Assembly: GCF_023094165.1 (NCBI RefSeq)
Contig: NZ_JALMDK010000011.1
Coordinates: forward strand, 186,001 to 250,000
Origin: Crossiella sp. S99.2
GTDB taxonomy: Bacteria; Actinomycetota; Actinomycetes; Mycobacteriales; Pseudonocardiaceae
Reading direction: 5' to 3'
DNA length: 64,000 nt
The translations under genes were made by a program, and so were the position numbers. Positions within the stretch are counted from its first letter, which is position 1, and each line of letters starts with the position of its first letter. The notes beneath the pieces are model-generated. The model searched no databases, was not told where the DNA came from, and saw nothing but the letters and a program-made list of their open reading frames with translations. Below are positions 24,515-31,961 of the stretch, piece by piece.

Positions 24515-25069
24515 ATGTCACAGCAACTTCTCGCCCACCACCGCAGAGCCCAGGGCCCCGCGCACCCGGGTGAAGAACTCGTCGAGTGGCTCAACCTGAA
24601 CTTCGGCAGACGGCTGCTGCGCTTCACCACCGCGCTCACCGGTGGCGATCGCCAGTGGGCCGAGGATGTGGTTCAGGAGACCTGGCTGCGCGCCTGGCGC
24701 AACGCCGGGAAGCTGCGTCCCGAGACCGATCAGGTGCTGCCGTGGCTGTTCACCGTGGCCCGGCGGATCGTGGTGGACGGGGTCCGCCAGCGCCGGGCCC
24801 GGCCGACCGAGGTGGACCTGACCCAGCTCGGTGAGGCCACCGTGCGGGACGAGGCCGACCACGTGGTCATCAGCATCACCGTGGCCGACGCGCTCAACCA
24901 GCTCAGCAAGGAGCACCGGGACGCCATCCGGGAGACCTACCTGCGCGACCGCACGGTCAACGAGGCGGCCCGCATCCTGGGCGTGCCGCCGGGCACGGTG
25001 AAATCGCGGGTGTACTACGGCCTGCGCATGCTCAACCAGCTGTTGCAGGAGCGAGGGGTCACCCGGTGA
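24515..25069 (+). CDS. ECF-family RNA polymerase sigma factor
   Basis: 184 residues from the ATG at 24515; an in-frame ATG at 24470 would add 15 residues. Region 2 is clear (RFTTALTGGDRQWAEDVVQETWLRAWRNAGKL and LPWLFTVARRIVVDGVRQRRARP) and so is region 4 (DALNQLSKEHRDAIRETYLRDRTVNEAARILGVPPGTVKSRVYYGLRMLNQLL). It resembles SigK/SigL-type factors, but no anti-sigma gene follows. The divergent lipoprotein-DUF4142-cytochrome-reductase cluster is its likeliest target. Confidence 0.9.
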   Translation: MSQQLLAHHRRAQGPAHPGEELVEWLNLNFGRRLLRFTTALTGGDRQWAEDVVQETWLRAWRNAGKLRPETDQVLPWLFTVARRIVVDGVRQRRARPTEVDLTQLGEATVRDEADHVVISITVADALNQLSKEHRDAIRETYLRDRTVNEAARILGVPPGTVKSRVYYGLRMLNQLLQERGVTR

Positions 25070-25086
25070 GGCTCCCCCTCGCTCCT
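25047..25086. terminator. Bidirectional hairpin terminator (sigma factor / bgl)
   Basis: AGGAGCGAGGGG / CCCCTCGCTCCT, perfect 12-bp stem. The left arm lies in the last codons of the sigma gene, and the right arm ends 8 bp before the stop of the convergent beta-glucosidase gene. Confidence 0.8.
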
Positions 25087-25093
25087 GTCCCGA

Positions 25094-26530
25094 CTACTCG
25101 GTCGGCACCGCGTTGTCGGCGACCACCTGGGCGTAGGCGAACGCGGAGTCCTTGAGCGTGCGCCGCTGGGTGGCGAAGTCCACGTGCACCAGACCGAACC
25201 GCTTGTCGTAGCCGAAGGCCCACTCGAAGTTGTCCAGCAGCGACCAGGCCAGGTATCCGCGCACGTCGGCCCCGTCCTGGATGGCGGCGTGCACCGCGCG
25301 CAGGTGCGCCAGCAGGTAGGCGGTGCGCTCGGGATCGTGCACCCGGCCGTCGGCGGTGACCTCGTCGCCGGGGAAGGCGGAACCGTTCTCGGTCACCAGC
25401 ATCGGCAGTCCGGGCGCCTGGGCGGCCAGCCAGCGCAACAGATCCGCCAGCCCGTCGGCCTCCTGTTCCCAGCCGGTGTGGGTCAGCGGACCTTCCGCGG
25501 GCAGGATCTCCACCCCGCGCAGGCCCGGCAGCGCACCCGGGGTGTCCAGGAGCGGATCGGCGGCGGGAGCGATCCGGGTGGGGTTGTAGTAGTTGACGCC
25601 GAGCCAGTCGATGGGCGCGGCGATCTCGGCCAGGTCGCCGTCCTGGATCACCGGTTCGAGGGCGTTCAGGTGTGCGACGTCGGCGAGCACGTCGGCCGGG
25701 TAGTTCCCGCGCAGCACCGGTTCCAGGAACAACCGGTGGCCGATGCCCTCGACCTTGCGGGCGGCTTCCTGGTGCGGCTCGTCGTCGACCGCGATCCGCG
25801 GGGTGCTGAAGTTGAGCACCAGGGAGAATTCCTGCTCCGGCCGGGCCTGCGCGCGCATCGCGCTGACCGCGCGGCCGTGTGCGAGCAGCAGGTGGTGCGC
25901 GGCCTGGAGCGCGGCGGCCGGGTCCACGATGCCGGGCGCGTGGATCCCGTTGCCGTAGCCCAGGTAGGCCGCGCAGAACGGCTCGTTGAACGTGGTCCAC
26001 TGCTTGACCCGGTCGCCGAGGTGGGCGTGCGCGATCCGGGCGTAGTCCACGAAATCGTCCACGAGGTCCCGGTTGACCCAGCCGCCCTTGTCCTGCAACG
26101 CCTGCGGCAGGTCCCAGTGGTAGAGCGTCACCATCGGCTCGATGCCGGCTTCGAGTAAGGCGTCTACCAGCCGGTCGTAGAAGGCCAGTCCGCGCGGTTC
26201 GACCGCGCCGGCGCCGGCGGGCTGGATCCGCGGCCAGGACAGGGAGAACCGGTATGCGGCCACCCCCAGCCGTCGCATCACCGCGATGTCCTCGGGGTAC
26301 CGGGTGTAGTGCTCGCAGGCGGGGTCGCCGGTGTCGCCGCCGTCCACCTTGCCAGGGGTGGCGGCGAAGGTGTCCCAGATGGACGGTCCGCGTCCGTCCA
26401 CTGTGGTCGCGCCCTCGATCTGGAAGGCCGAGGTGGCGGTCCCCCAGACGAATCCGGGCGGGAAGGCCAGTGGTTTCCGGGCGCCCGCCGGGTCCGCGAC
26501 GGTCAGGTCACCAGAGTCGGTTGTGGTCAA
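25094..26530 (-). CDS. GH1 beta-glucosidase
   Basis: 478 residues, probable TTG start at 26530 behind AGGGG. Family GH1 is certain: FPPGFVWGTATSAFQIEGA at the N-terminus, acid/base Glu in TFNEPF (E183) and nucleophile Glu in VTENG (E381). No signal peptide, so it works on imported sugars. As the last gene of the operon with a cellobiose-type importer it most likely splits cellobiose or cello-oligosaccharides to glucose, like BglC in the Streptomyces ceb system; other beta-glucosides are possible. Confidence 0.93.
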   Translation of the reverse strand: MTTTDSGDLTVADPAGARKPLAFPPGFVWGTATSAFQIEGATTVDGRGPSIWDTFAATPGKVDGGDTGDPACEHYTRYPEDIAVMRRLGVAAYRFSLSWPRIQPAGAGAVEPRGLAFYDRLVDALLEAGIEPMVTLYHWDLPQALQDKGGWVNRDLVDDFVDYARIAHAHLGDRVKQWTTFNEPFCAAYLGYGNGIHAPGIVDPAAALQAAHHLLLAHGRAVSAMRAQARPEQEFSLVLNFSTPRIAVDDEPHQEAARKVEGIGHRLFLEPVLRGNYPADVLADVAHLNALEPVIQDGDLAEIAAPIDWLGVNYYNPTRIAPAADPLLDTPGALPGLRGVEILPAEGPLTHTGWEQEADGLADLLRWLAAQAPGLPMLVTENGSAFPGDEVTADGRVHDPERTAYLLAHLRAVHAAIQDGADVRGYLAWSLLDNFEWAFGYDKRFGLVHVDFATQRRTLKDSAFAYAQVVADNAVPTE

Positions 26531-26537
26531 GTTCCCC

Positions 26538-27365
26538 TCATCCCTTGACGGCGCCCTGCATGATCCCGCCCACGATGTGCCGGGCGAGCAGCAGGAACAG
26601 CGCGATCACCGGCAGCACACCGAGTGTGGCTCCGGTCAGCATCAGCGAGTAGTCGGTGTAGTAGCCACTGGCCAGTGTGGACACCGCGACCTGCACGGTC
26701 GGGCTGTCGTTGGGGTCCAGCACGATCAGCGGCCAGAAGTAGTCGTTCCAGGCGGTCATGAAGGTGAGCATGCCCAGCACCGCGGCCTGCGGGCGGATGG
26801 CGGGCAGGGCCACGGTGAAGAAGGTGCGCAGCACCGAGCAGCCGTCCACCCTGGCCGCCTCGATCAGCTCGTGCGGCACGGTCTCCTCGCAGGCCTGGCG
26901 CATCATGAACACCCCGAGCGCGCCCACCAGCGCGGGCAGGATGACCGCCTGCAGCTGGCCGTACCAGTCCAGTTCGGACATCAGCATGTACAGCGGGATC
27001 ACGCCGAGCTGGGTGGGCACCATGGCGGTGCCGACCACGACCAGGAACAGCGAGTCCCGGCCGCGGAAACGCAACCGGGCGAAGGCGAAACCGGCCAGTG
27101 AGGACAGCAGCACGTTGGCCACCGCGACGGTGGAGGCGATGATCAGCGAGTTCTGGATGGCCAGCCAGAAGTCCACGGTGTCGAAGACCCTGGCGATGTT
27201 GGCGAACAGGTTGCCGCCGGGGATCAGCGGCGGCACCTTGTCGCCGATCGCCGAGTTGTCCTTGGAGGCCACCACGAAGGAGAAGTACAGCGGGAACACC
27301 GAGGCGAGCAGGAACGCCGACAGCAGTCCGTAGACCAGGAATCCCGGACGTTTGGTGGTCTGCAC
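26538..27365 (-). CDS. ABC sugar permease (CebG/MalG-like)
   Basis: 275 residues from the GTG at 27365, 5 nt after the preceding gene's stop and with GGGGTGAGG as ribosome site. Six predicted membrane segments and the cytoplasmic EAA loop EAARVDGCSVLRTFFTVALPAIRP, the contact with the ATPase. The end IVGGIMQGAVKG is typical of MalG-type subunits. It forms the transmembrane channel with the product of 27371. No ATP-binding subunit is encoded nearby, so a shared MsiK-type ATPase is inferred. Confidence 0.91.
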   Translation of the reverse strand: MQTTKRPGFLVYGLLSAFLLASVFPLYFSFVVASKDNSAIGDKVPPLIPGGNLFANIARVFDTVDFWLAIQNSLIIASTVAVANVLLSSLAGFAFARLRFRGRDSLFLVVVGTAMVPTQLGVIPLYMLMSELDWYGQLQAVILPALVGALGVFMMRQACEETVPHELIEAARVDGCSVLRTFFTVALPAIRPQAAVLGMLTFMTAWNDYFWPLIVLDPNDSPTVQVAVSTLASGYYTDYSLMLTGATLGVLPVIALFLLLARHIVGGIMQGAVKG

Positions 27366-27370
27366 CGGCC

Positions 27371-28336
27371 TCACCCCTTGGACGCGATACGCCGCGCCAG
27401 CGTGAAGTTGATCAGGGCGAAGACCAGCACCACCAGGAACAGCACCCAGGCGATGGCCGAGGCGTAGCCGGCGTCGAACAACCGGAAACCCTTCTCGTAC
27501 AAATACATCGTCAGGGTCTGGAACTGCCGGTCGCTGCCGCCGACCCCGGAGGCGCCCTTGGGGTCGAACAGGGTCGGCTCGACGAAGAGCTGCATGCCGC
27601 CGATGGTGGAGACCACGATGGTGAACAGGATCGTCGGCCGGATGCTGGGCACGGTGATGGACCAGAACATCCGCCACCGGGACGCGCCGTCCACGGTGGC
27701 CGCCTCGTAGAGATCCTTGGGCACCGACTGCATCGCGGCCAGGTACAGCAACGCGTTGTACCCGGTCCAGCGCCACATCACCATCGCGCTGACCGCCAGG
27801 TGCGAGGACCAGGTGTCGGCCTGCCAGTTGACCCGGTCCAGGCCGATGAGTTCGAGGAGGTAGTTCACGATGCCGAAGTCGCGGCCGAAGATCTGGGTGA
27901 ACACCAGCGCGACCGCGACCACCGAGACCACGTTGGGCAGCAGCAGTCCGGCCCGCCAGAACGTGCGGCCGCGCAACCCGCGGTCCAGCAACGCGGCCAG
28001 GCCGAGCGCGGCCAGCAGCTGGGGCACGGTGGAGAGCAGGAACATGCTCACCGTGTTGCCCAGCGCGTTGTAGAAGTTCGGGTCGCCGAACAGGGCGAAG
28101 TAGTTGTCCAGGCCCACGAAGCCCTGCTGCCCGTCCACCAGCTGCCAGTCGTGCAGCGACACCCAGGCGGTGTAGAGCAACGGGAACAGCCCGAACGCCC
28201 CGAAGATCAGGAAGAACGGGGCGACGAACAGGTACGGGGTGACCTTGGTGTCCAGACGGGCCAGCGGCCACCGCCGCTTGCGCGACGGTGGCTGCCGGTG
28301 TGTCCGAAGTGGACTGTCGGTGACGGGAGCCGCCAT
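27371..28336 (-). CDS. ABC sugar permease (CebF/MalF-like)
   Basis: 321 residues. A basic N-terminus is followed by six predicted membrane segments; LFVAPFFLIFGAFGLFPLLYTAWVSLHDW is the usual first segment of this type. The EAA loop reads EAATVDGASRWRMFWSITVPSIRP. The ATG is 4 nt after the binding-protein stop, with GAGG overlapping that gene's end. It is the second permease of the importer and of the same operon as the GH1 beta-glucosidase. Confidence 0.91.
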   Translation of the reverse strand: MAAPVTDSPLRTHRQPPSRKRRWPLARLDTKVTPYLFVAPFFLIFGAFGLFPLLYTAWVSLHDWQLVDGQQGFVGLDNYFALFGDPNFYNALGNTVSMFLLSTVPQLLAALGLAALLDRGLRGRTFWRAGLLLPNVVSVVAVALVFTQIFGRDFGIVNYLLELIGLDRVNWQADTWSSHLAVSAMVMWRWTGYNALLYLAAMQSVPKDLYEAATVDGASRWRMFWSITVPSIRPTILFTIVVSTIGGMQLFVEPTLFDPKGASGVGGSDRQFQTLTMYLYEKGFRLFDAGYASAIAWVLFLVVLVFALINFTLARRIASKG

Positions 28337-28340
28337 CGAG

Positions 28341-29615
28341 CTACTTCACCTCGTTGCGGGACTGGGTGACCGCCTCGCCGAAGGCCGTGTCCGGGGTGGA
28401 CTTGCCCTGTTCGATCCGGGCCAGGGCCTCGTTGAAGCGCGGGCGGACCTTGGAGTCGCGGGTGCCGCGGTAGTTGGGCTTGAGGCTGTCCGCGGCGGCG
28501 GCGAAGATCTGGCCGACCGGCGCGTCGTTGTAGTACGCGTCGACCTTGTTGAGCACCTCGGGGTCCTTGTAGACCGCGGGCTCGCTGGGCAGGTTGCCGG
28601 TCTTGGCGAAGATCTTCTTCTGCTGCGCGGGCGCGGTGAGGTACTTGGCGACCTCGTAGGCTTCCTTGGTGTTCTTGCCCTGCTTGGGCACGGTCAGGAA
28701 CGAGCCGCCCCAGTTGCCGCTGCCACCGGGGACCGAGGTGACGTCCCACTTGTCCGCCGCGCCCTCACCGGCGCCTGCCTTGATCTGGGCCAGGGCCCAG
28801 GCCGCGCAGGTCTCGGTGGCGAAGCTGCCCTGCTTGAGCGCGATGGTCCACTCCGGGGTGAACGGCTTGATGCCCGCGGTCTGGCCCTTGGCGCCCATCC
28901 CACCGGCCAGCAGGAAGGCTTCCTTCACCTTGGGGTTGGTGTCGGCGATGAAGCCGTCGTCGGACTTGGCGAAGTAGCCCTCTTCGCTCTGGTAGAGCTT
29001 CGCGGTGAAGATGTTCTCCGCGGATCCGGCGAACTTGACGTTCGGGGTCTTCTCCTTGAAGCGGTCGGCGACCTTGGCGAACTCCTCCCAGGTCGGCCAC
29101 AGCTTGGCCACCTCACCGCGTTCGGTGGGCAGGCCGGCGGCGGCGAAGAGGTCCTTGCGGTAACACAGCGCCAGGCTGCCCATGTCGGTGCCCAGGCCCA
29201 TGACGAAGTTGCCGTCCTCGAGGATGCCCTGGCTCCACTTCCAGGAGACCCACTGGTCCTTGAGGTCCTTGGCGCCCAGGTCGGCGAGGTTGACGAACTT
29301 GTCCTTGGAGGTGCGGAACTGGGCCAGCCAGCCCTCCTCGATGGCGACCACGTCGGCCGCGCCCCGACCGCCGGCGAGCTGGGTGGCCAGCTGCGAGTGG
29401 TGCGCGTCGAACTCGAGTTTGCGCGCCTCCAGCTTGATGTTGGGGTGCGTTTTCTCGTACTCGGCGAACAGGTCCTCGTAGCCGAAGTCGCTGAACGTGC
29501 CGACCGTGATCTTGATCTTGCCATCGTCCGCGGATCCACCACAGGCGGCGACTCCGGTGGCCAGGACAGCGGCAGCCGCGAGCGCCACCGCCCGGCGCGT
29601 CGCGTTGTTGTTCAT
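28341..29615 (-). CDS. ABC sugar-binding lipoprotein (CebE-like)
   Basis: 424 residues, ATG behind GAGGAGGACCA. Lipoprotein signal with Cys about 25 (TGVAACGG). The family 1 extracellular solute-binding fold is recognisable from KIKITVGTFSDFGYEDLFAEYEK, VVAIEEGWLAQF, LCYRKDLFAAAGLP and VPKQGKNTKEAYEVAKYL. It would capture a beta-glucoside such as cellobiose at the membrane surface and deliver it to the two permeases. First gene of the operon; the promoter region holds a LacI-type palindrome 48 bp upstream of the start. Confidence 0.9.
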   Translation of the reverse strand: MNNNATRRAVALAAAAVLATGVAACGGSADDGKIKITVGTFSDFGYEDLFAEYEKTHPNIKLEARKLEFDAHHSQLATQLAGGRGAADVVAIEEGWLAQFRTSKDKFVNLADLGAKDLKDQWVSWKWSQGILEDGNFVMGLGTDMGSLALCYRKDLFAAAGLPTERGEVAKLWPTWEEFAKVADRFKEKTPNVKFAGSAENIFTAKLYQSEEGYFAKSDDGFIADTNPKVKEAFLLAGGMGAKGQTAGIKPFTPEWTIALKQGSFATETCAAWALAQIKAGAGEGAADKWDVTSVPGGSGNWGGSFLTVPKQGKNTKEAYEVAKYLTAPAQQKKIFAKTGNLPSEPAVYKDPEVLNKVDAYYNDAPVGQIFAAAADSLKPNYRGTRDSKVRPRFNEALARIEQGKSTPDTAFGEAVTQSRNEVK

Positions 29616-29662
29616 TGGTCCTCCTCGACCGCAGTGTCGACCCCGTAGTCGGCACTGATGGA

Positions 29663-29676
29663 TGAGAGCGCTCTCA
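29663..29676. promoter_or_regulatory. LacI/CebR-type operator TGAGAGCGCTCTCA
   Basis: A perfect 14-bp palindrome 48 bp upstream of the binding-protein gene. It closely resembles the Streptomyces CebR box (TGGGAGCGCTCCCA), which supports control of this uptake operon by the divergent LacI-family gene. Confidence 0.85.
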
Positions 29677-29765
29677 CTTTTGGGTGGTCAGGGTCACATG
29701 TCAAGCCGCGATCAACGATCCGACATCTTTCCGTAACCGGGCCCGCCCAGCTCACGGGCTCCTTG

Positions 29766-29779
29766 TGAGAGCGCTTCCG
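29766..29779. promoter_or_regulatory. Second, imperfect CebR-like site TGAGAGCGCTTCCG
   Basis: Shares TGAGAGCGCT with the palindrome 103 bp away and lies 73 bp upstream of the LacI gene start. Probably an autoregulatory or looping site of lower affinity. Confidence 0.65.
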
Positions 29780-29851
29780 TGCAGGTGGGCGGGGAAATCG
29801 ACCGGCTACGCTTGGCCGATCGAGGTCAATGGCAACAGGGGTGGTGCGCAG

Positions 29852-30877
29852 GTGGCGGAACGATCGGCCGGCCGGCCGACCCTGGAGGATGTCGCCGCGC
29901 ACGCGGGCATCTCCCGGGCGACGGTCTCCCGCGTGGTCAACGGCGCGAGCCGGGTGAGCGAGCAGACCAGGCTGACCGTGCAGCGGGCGGTGGAGGAGCT
30001 GGGGTACCGGCCCAACCAGGCCGCGCGCTCGCTGGTCACCCGGCGCACCGGCACCCTGGCGGTGGTGCTGTCCGAGCCGGGCGAGAAGCTGTTCGAGGAC
30101 CCGTTCTTCGCCGCGGTGATCCGCGCCGCGCACCACGAACTGTCCACTGTGGACGCGCAGATGGCATTGCTGATCGCCCGCTCCCCGGCAGAGGTCGAGC
30201 GGGTGGTGCGGTTCCTGGGTTCCGGGCACACCGACGGCGCGCTGGTGTTCACCCCGCGCCGCGGTGATCCACTGCCCGGGGCGGTGCGTTCGCTGGGCAT
30301 CCCGGTGGTCTTCGGCGGCAGGCCGTGGCGCGGCGGGCGCGGTCTGGATGTGGTGTCGGTGGACAACGAGGCAGGCGCGACGCAGGCGACCCGGTTGCTG
30401 TTGTCCCAGGGGCGCAAGCGAATCGTCACCGTGTGCGGGCCGTCGGACCAGGCCGCCGCGGTGGACCGGCTCACCGGCTGGCGGGTGGCCATGGACCTGG
30501 GTCCGGACCAGGCCGCGCAGTGGTCCGAACCGGCCGAGTTCAACCTGGAGGGCGGCGAACGCGCGATGACCGAGTTGCTGCGCCGGGTGCCGGACCTGGA
30601 CGGGGTGTTCGCGGCCAGCGACCTGATGGCGGTGGGCGCCTTGCGGGCCCTGCGCGCGGCCGGTCGCCGGGTGCCCGAAGACGTTGCGGTGGTGGGTTTC
30701 GACGATCTGCCCTCGGTGGCCCAGCAGTCCCAGCCCAGCCTGACCACGATCCGCCAGGACCCGGGCGCACAGGTCCGCGAGATGGTCGCCATCCTGCGCG
30801 AACGCCTGCGCGGCAACGAGGTCCGCCCCCGCAACCGGATGCTCCCGGTGGAGTTGATCCGCCGCGAATCGGCTTAG
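29852..30877 (+). CDS. LacI-family repressor, CebR-like
   Basis: 341 residues from the GTG at 29852; a longer reading from 29684 covers the operators and is rejected. N-terminal HTH RPTLEDVAAHAGISRATVSRVVNGAS with the hinge helix RPNQAARSLVTRRT, then a periplasmic-binding-protein-like ligand domain ending PSLTTIRQDPGAQVREM. It is divergent from the cellobiose-type importer operon and two matching operators lie between them, so it almost surely represses that operon and probably itself, released by a beta-glucoside. One exact copy of GTCCACTGTGGAC lies inside the gene at 30142. Confidence 0.9.
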   Translation: MAERSAGRPTLEDVAAHAGISRATVSRVVNGASRVSEQTRLTVQRAVEELGYRPNQAARSLVTRRTGTLAVVLSEPGEKLFEDPFFAAVIRAAHHELSTVDAQMALLIARSPAEVERVVRFLGSGHTDGALVFTPRRGDPLPGAVRSLGIPVVFGGRPWRGGRGLDVVSVDNEAGATQATRLLLSQGRKRIVTVCGPSDQAAAVDRLTGWRVAMDLGPDQAAQWSEPAEFNLEGGERAMTELLRRVPDLDGVFAASDLMAVGALRALRAAGRRVPEDVAVVGFDDLPSVAQQSQPSLTTIRQDPGAQVREMVAILRERLRGNEVRPRNRMLPVELIRRESA

Positions 30878-30903
30878 CCCCCCACAACAGCCAAGCCTGC
30901 GTA

Positions 30904-30964
30904 CGAGTTGGCCCAACTGGTACGCCCAGTTTGGCCAACTCGGCGTACCAGTTGGGCCAACTCG
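30904..30964. terminator. Inverted-repeat element C at a convergent junction (lacI / crtB)
   Basis: Perfect 23-bp arms (30904-30926 and 30942-30964) around a 15-nt loop. The core of the left arm is GTTGGCCCAACTGGTACGCC. It is 27 bp after the LacI stop and 15 bp from the stop of the facing synthase gene. Confidence 0.82.
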
Positions 30965-30978
30965 GCGTTCGGGGTGGG

Positions 30979-31917
30979 TTAGGCCCATCTGGCGAGCACC
31001 GCCCGGCCGAATCCGGGTAGGGCGACGGCGAGGCGGCGGGTCTTGGGCACCGCGACGCGGTGGTCCAGGACGCGGTAGTCGGCGGCCTCGATCTCGTCCA
31101 GGATGCCTTGGTACAGCTCGAAAGCGGTGGCCACGCAGGGCCGGGACACCGGGGCCAGCATGGCGATGCCGGGGCGGGCGCGGCGATAGGTGGCCCTGGT
31201 GCGGGAGACCAGGTGGGCCAGGGCGGCGCGCAGCGGGCGGTCGGTGTGGCCGCGGTCCCGGCAGTGCTTGAGGTGCGCGCGGTCCACGCCGAAGGCGGCG
31301 AGTTCGTCCAGGGGCAGGTAGATCCGGTCCCGGTCGAGGTCCTCGCCGACATCGCGCAGGAAGTTGGTGAGCTGGAATGCCTCGCCGAGCGCGGCGGCGT
31401 GCGGTTCGGCCTCGGCCCGGCTGGTCACGGTGCCCAGCACCGGCAGCACCTGGAGTCCGATCACCTCGGCCGAACCGCGCACGTAGCGGGACAGTGCGGC
31501 GAAGCTGGCGTACTCGCGGACCTGGGTGTCCATCCGCATCGAGGCCAGAAAGTCGGCGAAGTAGCCGCGGTCGATGTCGTACCGCGCCACCGTGTCCACC
31601 ACCGCGGCCAGCACCGGGTGCGTGCTGTGCCCCAGCTCGAAGCCCCGGGCCAGGTCCGCGCCCAGCTCGTCCAGGGCGGCCCGGCGCTGCTCCAGGGTGC
31701 GGCCGTCGCCCTGGTCGTCCACGATCTCATCGGCCCAGCGGGCGAAGCCGTACAGCGCGTGCACGGCCGGCCGCTGGGCGGGGGTGAGCATCCGGGTGGC
31801 CAGGAAGTAGGTGCGGCCGTAGCGCGCGTTGATTTCCCGGCAGCGGCGGTAGGCGGTACGCAGCGACGGTTCGAGCACGCCTGCGGCGTCCAGCTCGGTG
31901 GTGGTCAGCGGGGACAC
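30979..31917 (-). CDS. Squalene/phytoene synthase family protein
   Basis: 312 residues from the GTG at 31917. Both aspartate-rich motifs for diphosphate binding are present: ARWADEIVDD (from about residue 59) and NFLRDVGEDLDRDRIYLP (about 185-202). The second matches phytoene synthases best. Family members join two prenyl diphosphates head to head. No desaturase, cyclase or prenyl diphosphate synthase gene is adjacent, so the pathway (carotenoid or squalene) is undecided. No Shine-Dalgarno is evident; a leaderless message is possible. idi lies 29 kb away. Confidence 0.88.
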   Translation of the reverse strand: MSPLTTTELDAAGVLEPSLRTAYRRCREINARYGRTYFLATRMLTPAQRPAVHALYGFARWADEIVDDQGDGRTLEQRRAALDELGADLARGFELGHSTHPVLAAVVDTVARYDIDRGYFADFLASMRMDTQVREYASFAALSRYVRGSAEVIGLQVLPVLGTVTSRAEAEPHAAALGEAFQLTNFLRDVGEDLDRDRIYLPLDELAAFGVDRAHLKHCRDRGHTDRPLRAALAHLVSRTRATYRRARPGIAMLAPVSRPCVATAFELYQGILDEIEAADYRVLDHRVAVPKTRRLAVALPGFGRAVLARWA

Positions 31918-31961
31918 GTCAAGAGTCTGGCGGTTGCTCCGTTCGGCTGCACGCCGGGGCG

